64,000 nt of DNA from Salipaludibacillus daqingensis (GTDB lineage: Bacteria > Bacillota > Bacilli > Bacillales > Salisediminibacteriaceae): NCBI RefSeq assembly GCF_029891575.1, contig NZ_JARZHF010000001.1, forward strand, positions 310,001 through 374,000, read 5' to 3'. Shown here in pieces: positions 34,755 through 42,798 of this stretch. Below the pieces are notes generated by a model. It worked only from the letters and a program-made list of their open reading frames with translations. It did no database searches and was not told where the DNA came from. Positions within the stretch are counted from its first letter, which is position 1, and every line of letters begins with the position of its first letter. A program made the translations under genes and the position numbers.

Positions 34755-35603
34755 TTATTGGCCTCCTTCATTCTCGGCATCTTGTTTTGACTCATAGAGT
34801 TCAATTAATGCTCCATAAGTGCTTTTAGGATGCAAAAATGCAATAGGGTTTCCTGATGCCCCTTTTTTAGGCTTTTCATCAATTAAGCGGATCCCCTCTG
34901 CTTTTAATTGGTCAAGACGCTGCTGTATATTATCTATTTCAAACGCAACATGATGCAGCCCTTCCCCACGCTTTTCAATAAATGCGTGAATAGGACTGTT
35001 CTCATCTAGTGGTTCTAATAGTTCAATCTTACAGTTACCCAATGGCAGAAAGGCTACACGAACTCCTTGATCAGGAACTTCAGCAATGGTCTCTACATTC
35101 ACATGAAAATGATTTGAATAAAAAACTGCTGTTTCTTCAATAGACTTGACTGCTATTCCAATATGATCCACCCTCTTTGGTGGAGTTTGTAACATCGGTG
35201 TTTCTCCGCGATGCTCCGCTACCGCTTGCTCAATATATGTTGCAACGACTTTTGTCGATGTCCCTGGTGTGAAAATTTTTAATATACCATTTTTCTCAAG
35301 AACTTGAATATCCTCTAGTGGGATGACTCCCCCACCAAATACTAAAATATCTTCAGCCTCGTTTCTCGATAGTTCTTTTAGTACTTCAGGAAAGAGAACA
35401 TTATGAGCTCCCGATAAACTAGACAAACCGATCACATCGACATCTTCTTGTACAGCTGCTCGAACAATTTGTTTTGGCGTTTGCCTCAGTCCTGTATAAA
35501 TCACTTCCATCCCTGCATCTCGTAACGCTTGCGATATAACAAGAGCTCCTCGATCATGTCCATCTAACCCCGGTTTTGCAATCAATACGCGAATTTTATC
35601 CAT
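34755..35603 (-). CDS. Fusion: methylmalonyl-CoA mutase B12-binding domain plus methylmalonyl-CoA epimerase
   Basis: A 282-residue two-domain protein. Residues 1-130 are the cobalamin-binding domain of methylmalonyl-CoA mutase: [10 protein letters not shown] carries the DxHxxG base-off ligand motif, followed by GLSSLSGAH and FGGGVIP, as in the mutase small part. Residues 140-275 form a glyoxalase-fold epimerase with metal ligands in [21 protein letters not shown] and ALIELYE. The start at 35603 follows GGAGGTG by six bases. The mutase catalytic chain is the gene 23 bases upstream. This puts the B12 carrier and the racemising enzyme of the pathway on one chain. Confidence 0.88.
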   Translation of the reverse strand: MDKIRVLIAKPGLDGHDRGALVISQALRDAGMEVIYTGLRQTPKQIVRAAVQEDVDVIGLSSLSGAHNVLFPEVLKELSRNEAEDILVFGGGVIPLEDIQVLEKNGILKIFTPGTSTKVVATYIEQAVAEHRGETPMLQTPPKRVDHIGIAVKSIEETAVFYSNHFHVNVETIAEVPDQGVRVAFLPLGNCKIELLEPLDENSPIHAFIEKRGEGLHHVAFEIDNIQQRLDQLKAEGIRLIDEKPKKGASGNPIAFLHPKSTYGALIELYESKQDAENEGGQ

Positions 35604-35626
35604 CTTCGCACCTCCATCTATCCCTT

Positions 35627-37264
35627 TTAATATTCTCCGTATACATCCCTTAACGCATGACAAATCTCCCCGACCGTTGCGTATTCTTTTACCGCCTCAA
35701 TAATCGGGTACATTAAGTTTTCTTTGCCTTCTGCTGATTTTTTTAACTTCTCAAGAATGTCTGAGACTTTTTCTTGGTCTCTTTCTTTTCGAATTTGGTT
35801 TAATCGTTCAATTTGAGATTCAACAAACGCCTCATCAACTTTTAACAAGTCAGGCTGTTGCTCATCTCCTACCGTAAACTTATTTACACCAACAACGATA
35901 TCTTCTTCATTTTCTAATCGTTTTTGAGCTTCATACGCTGCTCGATGAATTTCTCGTTGCATGTATTGTTTTTCAACAGCCGAAACCGCTCCACCCATGT
36001 CATCAATATGATCCATATATTTTTGTGCTTCCGCTTCTAGTTCATCCGTTAATGATTCAACATAATAAGATCCACCCAACGGATCCACCGTGTCAGAAAC
36101 GCCCGTTTCATGAGCTATGATTTGTTGTGTACGTAAAGCAATCCTAGCCGAATCTTCCGTCGGCAAAGAAAGGGCCTCATCTTTCGAGTTGGTATGCAAA
36201 CTTTGCGTACCACCAAATACCGCTGCCAAAGCCTGTAAAGCTACTCGCACAACATTATTTTCAGGCTGTTGAGCGGTTAATGTAGAACCTGCCACTTGTG
36301 TATGAAAACGAAGTTGCCAACTTTTTGGGTTCTTTGCGTGAAAACGTTCTTTCATTAACTTAGCCCACATTCTCCTAGCCGCTCTGAACTTAGCTACTTC
36401 TTCAAAAAATTCATTATGGCCATTAAAAAAGAAAGCTAGTCTTGGTGCAAATTGATCGATGTCTAGTCCTGCTTCAAGCGCAGATTCCACATAAGCGACA
36501 GCATTAGATAATGTAAAAGCTAACTCTTGCACCGCAGTAGAACCAGCTTCGCGAATATGATATCCACTAATACTAATCGTATTAAACGAAGGGACGTTCT
36601 CTGAACAGTAAGCAAAAATATCCGTAATCAATCGCATCGAAGCTTTCGGTGGATAGATGTATGTTCCTCGTGCAATATACTCTTTCAATATATCGTTTTG
36701 AATAGTTCCACGAATTTGTTCTTTTGACACACCTTGTTTTTCTGCAACGACAATATACATTGCTAACAATACTGCTGCTGGTGCATTAATAGTCATAGAT
36801 GTACTTACTTGATTAAGCGATATTTTGTCAAATAAAATTTCCATGTCTTCTAACGAGTCTATCGCAACACCAACTTTACCTACTTCTCCTAAAGCCATCG
36901 TATCATCTGAGTCATAGCCTATTTGAGTGGGTAAATCAAAAGCGACAGACAATCCTGTTTGTCCTTGATCTAATAAATAGCGAAAACGTTCATTTGTTTC
37001 TTTAGCAGAACCAAACCCTGCATATTGTCTCATTGTCCAATGTTTACCTCGATACATTGTGCCACGAATTCCTCTTGTAAAAGGATATTCCCCGGGAAAT
37101 CCTAGCGATTTTATGTAAGCGTTATCAATTTTGTCCGGAAAATAAGCTCTCTCAATTGGAATGTTGGAGGATGTTTGAAACGTATCTTTTCTCTCTGGTC
37201 GTTTTTTAAGTTCTTGCTGAATTTGCTCTTGCCATTTAGTGAAAGATTGTTTATATTCTTTCAT
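35627..37264 (-). CDS. mcmA: Methylmalonyl-CoA mutase, catalytic subunit without B12 domain
   Basis: A 545-residue TIM-barrel chain. Family landmarks include [36 protein letters not shown], and [16 protein letters not shown] and [18 protein letters not shown]. It lacks the cobalamin-binding domain that follows the barrel in the fused enzymes; that domain is supplied by the next gene. Converts methylmalonyl-CoA to succinyl-CoA with adenosylcobalamin. ATG at 37264 follows AAAGGGGATCACG. It heads the propionate unit. No B12 riboswitch was seen upstream. Confidence 0.92.
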   Translation of the reverse strand: MKEYKQSFTKWQEQIQQELKKRPERKDTFQTSSNIPIERAYFPDKIDNAYIKSLGFPGEYPFTRGIRGTMYRGKHWTMRQYAGFGSAKETNERFRYLLDQGQTGLSVAFDLPTQIGYDSDDTMALGEVGKVGVAIDSLEDMEILFDKISLNQVSTSMTINAPAAVLLAMYIVVAEKQGVSKEQIRGTIQNDILKEYIARGTYIYPPKASMRLITDIFAYCSENVPSFNTISISGYHIREAGSTAVQELAFTLSNAVAYVESALEAGLDIDQFAPRLAFFFNGHNEFFEEVAKFRAARRMWAKLMKERFHAKNPKSWQLRFHTQVAGSTLTAQQPENNVVRVALQALAAVFGGTQSLHTNSKDEALSLPTEDSARIALRTQQIIAHETGVSDTVDPLGGSYYVESLTDELEAEAQKYMDHIDDMGGAVSAVEKQYMQREIHRAAYEAQKRLENEEDIVVGVNKFTVGDEQQPDLLKVDEAFVESQIERLNQIRKERDQEKVSDILEKLKKSAEGKENLMYPIIEAVKEYATVGEICHALRDVYGEY

Positions 37265-37456
37265 TACGTGATCCCCTTTCAAATTCATATAATCTTGTCG
37301 AGGTTATTCAAAACAAGTATGATAACCCTTCATTTACGTTGTTCACTTTGTTACATACTTTCTGATAGTATAGATATAATATAACATATCATGGAATCTA
37401 CATGGACATTTCCATATACAAGAATAGAATTTATAGCTTAACCCATCGTCTTCCTC

Positions 37457-37485
37457 TTGAAAACAATACAAAAACCCATTAAAAT
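37457..37485 (+). promoter_or_regulatory. Sigma-A promoter for prli42
   Basis: TTGAAA (37457-37462) and TAAAAT (37480-37485), 17 bases apart, 30 bases before the start codon. Confidence 0.55.
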
Positions 37486-37515
37486 AGAATTAGAAACGTA
37501 AGAGGAGGGAATTAC

Positions 37516-37605
37516 ATGCCCCGTAAATTTCGTAAAGCAATTGTATATATGATGATTGTCGTAATGTTTTTAGGAACAGTCCTTGCAGGAGTATCCTATT
37601 TCTAA
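37516..37605 (+). CDS. prli42: Stressosome-associated membrane miniprotein Prli42
   Basis: A 29-residue protein, MPRKFRKAIVYMMIVVMF then LGTVLAGVSYF: a short basic N-terminus and one membrane helix. This is the pattern of Prli42, first shown in Listeria to anchor the stressosome, and conserved as a tiny gene in many Firmicutes. AGAGGAGGG lies before the ATG with ideal spacing, and a good promoter is upstream, so it is expressed despite its size. No stressosome genes are nearby. Confidence 0.72.
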   Translation: MPRKFRKAIVYMMIVVMFLGTVLAGVSYF

Positions 37606-37666
37606 ACAAATTTTTTAAAAACGTTTTTTCTTTTATTTTAATTTTAAATTACTCAAGAATAAACGG

Positions 37667-37695
37667 AAGGACAGCCACTCTCGGTGGCTGTCCTT
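37667..37695. terminator. Bidirectional terminator between prli42 and the L,D-transpeptidase gene
   Basis: AAGGACAGCCAC and GTGGCTGTCCTT form a 12-base perfect stem with a five-base loop, located between two convergent genes. Confidence 0.8.
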
Positions 37696-37703
37696 TATGC
37701 ATT

Positions 37704-38213
37704 TCATTTGCCTATTGCTCCATTTGCTTTCCCTAATTGTTCAAAAGACTCGTCTTCCGAAGTAACAAGAATCTTCGTACCAAGCGGAACTTCTTCATAC
37801 AAAACTTCCACATCCGAATTTTTCAAACGAATACAACCGTTTGTAATCCTTTGACCAATAGACGAGGGTTGATTTGTTCCGTGTAAACCAAAAACACGTC
37901 CGTCGGTATCTTCTGCATCAAAGCCAATCCATCTAGAACCGAGAGGGTTCTCACTGTCTCCTCCTTGGATATCTAATTTTCTGTAATATGGATTCTTCGC
38001 TTTCACAATCGTCATAAATTCTCCTTCAGGAGTCTCTTGACCTTCCTTGCCTATTGCCACATCAAAAACTTGTTGCACTTCCCCTTCATTAATAAAAGCC
38101 ATTTCATATGTTTGCAATTGAACGATGATATACGGATCACCTTCTAATGGGTTTTCCCCTAACGGCCAAATGGGGGAAACAATCGAAAGAACAGATAATA
38201 GTATTGCGAGCAT
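37704..38213 (-). CDS. L,D-transpeptidase (YkuD domain)
   Basis: An exported 169-residue protein. Residues 1-20 form a signal or membrane segment (MLAILLSVLSIVSPIWP). The YkuD domain follows with the catalytic motif HGTNQPSSIG, then ITNGCIRLKNSDV, where the Cys is the nucleophile. It links or modifies peptidoglycan peptides; cell-wall crosslinking or spore cortex roles are known for relatives. ATG at 38213 follows GGAGTG. B. subtilis yqjB-region homologues lie by yqjA as here. Confidence 0.85.
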   Translation of the reverse strand: MLAILLSVLSIVSPIWPLGENPLEGDPYIIVQLQTYEMAFINEGEVQQVFDVAIGKEGQETPEGEFMTIVKAKNPYYRKLDIQGGDSENPLGSRWIGFDAEDTDGRVFGLHGTNQPSSIGQRITNGCIRLKNSDVEVLYEEVPLGTKILVTSEDESFEQLGKANGAIGK

Positions 38214-38266
38214 GCTTATCACTCCGTCTCTTTTTTCCTATCATTTGCCCCGTTAACGTCCTCTAT

Positions 38267-39235
38267 TCACCGAAAAACTTTATATTCTTTCGTTGGTTTA
38301 AATTGTTGTTTAATGTCTAAATATTGCTCTAGTTCTCTAACAAGGTGTACCAATGCCGACCTTGTTTCAAATTCTTCTCTTGTTTGAGGTAATGCCATGT
38401 TTTTATAAGATTCTTTTAATGAATCTAATTTATCAATAAAGATGTGCGCCGTATTTTCTGGGTGCACCCCACCACTTAATTCCTCCATAAAATCTGCAAG
38501 CATATCAGCTTGACTTACATGATGATCAATTGTTGTTAATAGTGGCATCATTCTTTCCATAATATCTAACTGTTTTTCACGCATTTTAAAATAGTGATAA
38601 TAAACATCTTCATACCGCAATATATGATTTTCCAAATTTTGTAACGCGTTATTTTTCGCTTCTTTAAGAAGCTCGGCAGACTTAGTTATCTCTTTACCGT
38701 CCCAATTATTATCTCCATACCGTACATAATAAGCAAATTCATAGAATATTTTAGCGTAGTTATCTTCAATTTGTTTTTGAAAATCTTCTAAACGATTTTC
38801 TTGACTTGGCATATAAGAATTCATTAATAAAGCCATTCCAATTCCAATAATGATTAACGCTAGCTCGTTCATGACAAGGGACATACTTAGATTAGCTACC
38901 GTATAGATATGAAACATGATAACCGCACTTGTGACAATCCCTCCTTGTACCTTCAAAACAAGGGTAGTTGGAATAAATAATAGCAACAATATCCCAATAG
39001 AAAGAGCGTGATACCCAATGATCTCAAAAATAACAATCGCAAATACCATCCCTATCACACACGCCAAAAAACGTTCCCAAGAATCATGAATGGATCGTCT
39101 TCTCGTCTTTTGAACACATAAGATAGTAAGTATTCCTGCTGAAGCAAAAAAATCTAATTGAAGAGCCTGAGCAATAGCTACAGCAATTGTTGCACCAACA
39201 GCTGTTTTCAGTGTTCGGTAACCAATTTTAAACAT
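38267..39235 (-). CDS. yqjA: Aromatic acid exporter family protein (YqjA/DUF939-like)
   Basis: A 322-residue membrane protein. The N-terminal 150 residues contain about six transmembrane helices (TLKTAVGATIAVAIAQALQL and the following ones) with the CVQKTRRRSIHDSWERF signature of the FUSC/aromatic acid exporter-like fold. The rest is a long cytoplasmic helical domain (KEITKSAELLKEAKNNALQNL). ATG at 39235 has AGGTG seven bases upstream. The neighbourhood (L,D-transpeptidase, prli42, mutase block) resembles the yqj region. The substrate is unknown; the family name is only a prediction. Confidence 0.8.
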   Translation of the reverse strand: MFKIGYRTLKTAVGATIAVAIAQALQLDFFASAGILTILCVQKTRRRSIHDSWERFLACVIGMVFAIVIFEIIGYHALSIGILLLLFIPTTLVLKVQGGIVTSAVIMFHIYTVANLSMSLVMNELALIIIGIGMALLMNSYMPSQENRLEDFQKQIEDNYAKIFYEFAYYVRYGDNNWDGKEITKSAELLKEAKNNALQNLENHILRYEDVYYHYFKMREKQLDIMERMMPLLTTIDHHVSQADMLADFMEELSGGVHPENTAHIFIDKLDSLKESYKNMALPQTREEFETRSALVHLVRELEQYLDIKQQFKPTKEYKVFR

Positions 39236-39432
39236 TTTCATTCACCTGTTTCAAGTTGATATTCTCATTAACGCTTTTCATCTTATCATATTTTAATACT
39301 TAAAATTATCTTCTATCCAATTACAACTATTTGTTGCTTATTCTTACTATTTTGAATGAGCTTTAAAAGCAACTATTCAACTATTATCGAGCCAATTGAT
39401 CCAATTCTTCGCAATAGCTTATATAAGATAAC

Positions 39433-39464
39433 AAAAAACCCTTTAGCACTAAAAGCTAAAGGGT
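39433..39464 (-). terminator. Terminator of the tRNA gene
   Basis: ACCCTTTAGC and GCTAAAGGGT form a ten-base stem with a loop, followed by TTTTTTG on the minus strand. Confidence 0.85.
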
Positions 39465-39477
39465 GTATATATAATAT

Positions 39478-39552
39478 TGGCGCGCCTGCCAGGATTCGAA
39501 CCCGGAACGCGAGAGCCGAAATCTCGTATGATATCCATTTCACCACAGGCGC
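39478..39552 (-). tRNA. tRNA-Arg (anticodon UCG)
   Basis: A 75-base cloverleaf on the minus strand with a genomically encoded CCA. Acceptor GCGCCTG pairs with CAGGCGC; the D arm is GTGA/TCAT; the anticodon stem CGAGA/TCTCG encloses TTTCGGC, giving anticodon TCG (39517-39519); the T arm is CCGGG-TTCGAAT-CCTGG. It stands alone, not in a tRNA cluster. The amino-acid call rests on the anticodon and should be confirmed with a covariance model. Confidence 0.88.
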
Positions 39553-39635
39553 AAAGAAATGCGGAATGCTCTCATCCGCACTATTGGAGTATAACAATTT
39601 TGTTTTAGAAAATCAATACTAATCTAAAATTAATT

Positions 39636-39992
39636 TTATTCTTCCATTACATCGTCTTCAAACATCTTCTCAAAACGTTCGTTCATTTGTTCTTCATTAT
39701 ATCCCATGTTACCAAGTCGAGCAGCAAAGTTCTGAGCCCATAACGTTAACCTCTGCGACATTTTAAGATATTTCTTTGCTTTCTGTCCTTTTACTTCTTT
39801 TGAGCGTCCTTCAGCATTGGACATGACATTTTCAGAAATAAATAAGGCTTTCCATAATGTTTCTTCATCAAATTGATCCGCTTTTTCATTAAAATAAGCA
39901 ATCACTTTTTTATAATACTTTTCAAATTCATCGAAAGGAATTTCTTCTTCCATTTTCAAGTAAATATGGATCTGTTTATACATCTCGTTCAC
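39636..39992 (-). CDS. Small helical protein of unknown function
   Basis: A 118-residue soluble protein dominated by acidic and basic helices (EEEIPFDEFEKYYKKVIAYF, then KEVKGQKAKKYLKMSQRLT). I do not recognise it. GTG at 39992 has GAGGAGTG nine bases upstream. It lies between the tRNA and brxB and has no clear partner. Confidence 0.6.
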   Translation of the reverse strand: MNEMYKQIHIYLKMEEEIPFDEFEKYYKKVIAYFNEKADQFDEETLWKALFISENVMSNAEGRSKEVKGQKAKKYLKMSQRLTLWAQNFAARLGNMGYNEEQMNERFEKMFEDDVMEE

Positions 39993-40055
39993 TTAATAAC
40001 ACTCCTCTTCATCTATGTACAAATAATTAATAGGACGTACAAAATTATAGCATAA

Positions 40056-40084
40056 AGAAAAGGAGGCTTCCACCTCCTCTTCTT
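40056..40084 (-). terminator. Terminator after brxB
   Basis: AAGAGGAGG pairs with CCTCCTTTTCTT with loop TGGAAG and a TTTTC tail on the minus strand. Confidence 0.7.
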
Positions 40085-40112
40085 ATTATAAGAAACTTTA
40101 AGTTAACAATTC

Positions 40113-40538
40113 TTATTTAAAGTAACTGTCAACACCCTCTTCAAGCTTTTGCACGACTTCAATTGGTTCATGACCTTCAATTTGATGACGTTCTAACATC
40201 ATTTTAATTTCACCATCTTTAAGCAATGCAAAAGAAGGCGATGATGGTGCATAACCTGTGAAGAATGATCGTGCTTTTTCAGTAGCTTCTTTGTCTTGTC
40301 CGGCAAAAACTGTTACATAGTTATCAGCCTGTACTTCATAATTTTTCATGTAAGCAGCTGATGGTCGTGCAATTCCTCCTGCACATCCACATACTGAATT
40401 AACCAATACTAGTGTAGATCCAGGTTTATTAAAGACTTCCTCCACTTCTTCTGGAGTTGTTAACTGTTGATATCCGGCTTCAACCATATCATTACGAGCA
40501 GCTTGCACTACATCATTCATAAACATTTGAAATTCCAC
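40113..40538 (-). CDS. brxB: Bacilliredoxin BrxB (YqiW-like)
   Basis: Thiol-disulfide oxidoreductase of 141 residues that removes bacillithiol from bacillithiolated proteins. The redox motif CGC is at residues 50-52 (VNSVCGCAGGIARPS), characteristic of the YphP/YqiW family. Starts at GTG after AAAGGGTG. In B. subtilis yqiW lies by the yqj/bkd region, which agrees with this location. Confidence 0.92.
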   Translation of the reverse strand: MEFQMFMNDVVQAARNDMVEAGYQQLTTPEEVEEVFNKPGSTLVLVNSVCGCAGGIARPSAAYMKNYEVQADNYVTVFAGQDKEATEKARSFFTGYAPSSPSFALLKDGEIKMMLERHQIEGHEPIEVVQKLEEGVDSYFK

Positions 40539-40616
40539 AAACAGACACCCTTTCTTCTTAGACTATAATCTTATTTTACAACTTATAAAGCTTGTTTACC
40601 AACATTAAGTTTAGAA

Positions 40617-40644
40617 AAGCACCTATTCCGAAGAATAAGTGCTT
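40617..40644 (-). terminator. Terminator of the zinc-binding lipoprotein gene
   Basis: AAGCACTTATTC and GAATAGGTGCTT form a stem with the loop TTCG (a stable UUCG tetraloop) and are followed by TTTCT on the minus strand. Confidence 0.75.
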
Positions 40645-40653
40645 CACAGTGAC

Positions 40654-42015
40654 TTATTGTAGTGCCGTTTCTAACGTCTCAATGTTTTGTCTCATAAGAC
40701 TGAAATAATCTTCATTATTCTCAATATCTTCCTCTGTTAAAACTTCAAGGTTATGGAGCCATAACTCTTCCGCTCCCACCTCTTCTCGCACAGTTTCAGC
40801 AATGTTTGTAGGAATGTTCTGTTCAAACATAACATAATTAATATCATTGTCTTCCATATGAGAAATGACATCTTGAATCTGCTGGATAGATGGCTCATTA
40901 GTTGGAGACAAACCAGCTATTCCAATTTGCTCGATATGATAGCGATCTTCCCAATATCCGTATCCGGCGTGAGAAACAATAATAGTATCTTTTACTTTTT
41001 CATCTGCCATTGCCTGAAAATCTTCATGTAACGACTCTAAATCTGCTTTCAACTCTTCAAAATTAGCAGTAAATTCTTCTTCTCCCTCTGGACGAACATC
41101 GATAAGAGCATTTTTAATATTTTCAGCATACTCAATGGAAAGAACTGGATCTAACCATACGTGTGGATCTTCATCTCCATGAGCATGATCATGTCCATCA
41201 TTGTCGTTATGACCATGGTCGTTGTCATTATGATTATTGTCATCATTATGACCATGGTCGTTGTCATTATGATTATTGTCATCATTATGACCATGGTCGT
41301 TGTCATTATGATTATTGTCATCATTATGACCATGGTCGTTGTCATTATGATTATTGTCATCATTATGACCATGGTCGTTGTCATTATGATTATTGTCATC
41401 ATTATGACCATGGTCGTTGTCATTATGATTATTGTCATCATTATGACCATGGTCGTTGTCATTATGATTATTGTCATCATTATGACCATGGTCGTTGTCA
41501 TTATGATTATTGTCATCGTTATGACCATGGTCGTTGTCATTATGATTATTGTCATCGTTATGACCATGGTCGTTGTCATTATTGTCATCATTGTGGTCGT
41601 GGGTGTCTTCTAAAAGACTTATCCCTTCCACTGCTTCTAAAACTGTCACATCATGATCAGCAACAGCATCTTTCACACTACCTGCAAAACCTTCGAAGTC
41701 TGCACCATTAAAAATAAATAGATCAGATTCTGCCACCTCAATCATTTGATTTGCGGTTGGTTCAAACGTATGGGCATCAGCGCCAACAGGAACCATATTT
41801 GTAACTTCAACGAAATCTTCTCCAATACGCTCAGCAAAATACTCCAGTGGGTAAAGTGTTGTCATCACATGAACAGTTTCAACATTACCTTCACTTAAAT
41901 TTTCTTCCTCCTCGTTTAATTCATTCGATCCTGCATTGTTATCATTACCACAAGCTGCCAAAAAAGTACTCATAGCCAACATTGTAGTCAAAGTTATCGT
42001 TAATTTTTTAAACAT
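40654..42015 (-). CDS. znuA: Zinc ABC transporter substrate-binding lipoprotein with a 13-residue His/Asp repeat tract
   Basis: Extracytoplasmic Zn2+-binding protein (ZnuA/AdcA family), 453 residues, much longer than usual because of a repeat tract. The signal peptide ends with the lipobox LAAC. Metal ligands are in ADAHTFEP, SHAGYGYW and MFEQN. Between residues about 140 and 270 a 13-residue unit (NDNDHGHNDDNNH) recurs about ten times, the hallmark of a zinc-scavenging loop, here greatly expanded. The start at 42015 follows GAAAGGGGATG. It is controlled by three Zur-box-like sites. The ATPase and permease genes are not nearby. Confidence 0.9.
   Translation of the reverse strand: MFKKLTITLTTMLAMSTFLAACGNDNNAGSNELNEEEENLSEGNVETVHVMTTLYPLEYFAERIGEDFVEVTNMVPVGADAHTFEPTANQMIEVAESDLFIFNGADFEGFAGSVKDAVADHDVTVLEAVEGISLLEDTHDHNDDNNDNDHGHNDDNNHNDNDHGHNDDNNHNDNDHGHNDDNNHNDNDHGHNDDNNHNDNDHGHNDDNNHNDNDHGHNDDNNHNDNDHGHNDDNNHNDNDHGHNDDNNHNDNDHGHNDDNNHNDNDHGHNDNDGHDHAHGDEDPHVWLDPVLSIEYAENIKNALIDVRPEGEEEFTANFEELKADLESLHEDFQAMADEKVKDTIIVSHAGYGYWEDRYHIEQIGIAGLSPTNEPSIQQIQDVISHMEDNDINYVMFEQNIPTNIAETVREEVGAEELWLHNLEVLTEEDIENNEDYFSLMRQNIETLETALQ
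41211..41600 (-). repeat. Ten tandem 39-bp repeats inside znuA
   Basis: GACCATGGTC (plus strand) recurs at 41211, 41250, 41289, 41328, 41367, 41406, 41445, 41484, 41523 and 41562, an exact 39-base period. Units are almost identical in sequence; two carry CATCGTTATG instead of CATCATTATG. The low sequence divergence indicates recent expansion. Confidence 0.95.
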
Positions 42016-42026
42016 GTTGCATCCCC

Positions 42027-42112
42027 TTTCGTAATCATTACGGTTTATTTTTAAGTACAAAAGGGATTATATCGTAAATATAACGATTTGTAAATAATAA
42101 TGGTTACGATTA
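42027..42112 (-). promoter_or_regulatory. znuA promoter with three Zur-box-like sites
   Basis: The promoter is TTTACA (42089-42094), 17 bases, TATAAT (42066-42071). Three palindromic sites resemble the Zur box (TCGTAAT/ATTACGA core): 42027-42047 at the ribosome site, 42069-42089 covering the promoter spacer and 42092-42112 upstream of -35. Matches to a remembered consensus are about 16 to 18 of 20 fixed positions. Confidence 0.7.
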
Positions 42113-42113
42113 A

Positions 42114-42569
42114 TTAAAACTCTTTAATCGCTTCTCTCATTTCAGAATTCCAACTTTTTTTTAATGTTAAAATATGAGGAATATTTTTTTTAATTTTCTC
42201 TTTTTCTCTATCTTTCACCGCTGCTAAAAAATGTTCTTGTAGTAACTCATGTTTGTGATACCAATCTTCAGAAATTTGTTCATATAACTCCTCTTGCTTT
42301 TCATTGTCAAAATCTTTTAATTTTTTATTGATAGCTTCTCTTTCACGAACCATTTGTTGCCAATCCTCTAGTAAATCTGGTCTGTGTTTCTCGACAAGTA
42401 GCTCGTAATAATAATTAAAATGGATTTGAAAAGAACTCTCGTAATCAACCCATTCGATGAAGTTTTGATCTTCAACATTTGTTTTATAATGATCCGTTAA
42501 CATATCCGCCCCTAAGATTGGTCCAGTAATTACTTGAAAACTTAAAACGATCAAGCCTAAAATTGACAT
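42114..42569 (-). CDS. Exported or membrane-anchored helical protein of unknown function
   Basis: A 151-residue protein with an N-terminal hydrophobic segment (ILGLIVLSFQVITGPILGADM) and a charged helical remainder (QMVREREAINKKLKDFDNEKQEELYEQI). ATG follows GGAGGAAG. Its stop lies next to the third Zur box, so it sits upstream of znuA on the same strand. I do not recognise it. A signal peptide or anchor is likely; its location outside the membrane would fit the acidic and basic helices. Confidence 0.65.
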   Translation of the reverse strand: MSILGLIVLSFQVITGPILGADMLTDHYKTNVEDQNFIEWVDYESSFQIHFNYYYELLVEKHRPDLLEDWQQMVREREAINKKLKDFDNEKQEELYEQISEDWYHKHELLQEHFLAAVKDREKEKIKKNIPHILTLKKSWNSEMREAIKEF

Positions 42570-42752
42570 CGAACTTCCTCCTTTTTCAGATTAGTATGTA
42601 CAGAGTTTTCCTCAATATGAATTCAAACTAATTCAAAGCCTTATTGAATCGAGTTTTCAAATATAATTTTTAAAATTTGGCTCTATGGCAATCTTTCTCT
42701 CTACCATAGGTATTCAACTTTCACACTGGTATTTAACTAAGATTAAAACAAA

Positions 42753-42788
42753 AAAGATGAACGAAAGGATTTCCTTTCGTTCATCTTT
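42753..42788 (-). terminator. Terminator of the bkd operon
   Basis: A perfect 17-base stem of AAAGATGAACGAAAGGA with TCCTTTCGTTCATCTTT around two bases, followed by TTTGTTTT on the minus strand. Confidence 0.9.
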
Positions 42789-42798
42789 GAAATATTCA

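Noticed and set aside
37265-37456. Cobalamin riboswitch upstream of the mutase gene
   Set aside because: No B12-box-like sequence and the gap is short and AT-rich.
41151-41711. Long His/Met/Val-rich frames on both strands over the znuA repeats
   Set aside because: They arise from the 39-base period, which keeps several frames open; the real gene is the minus-strand lipoprotein.
40654-42015. CRISPR array
   Set aside because: The repeats are directly adjoining 39-mers without spacers and encode a peptide tract.
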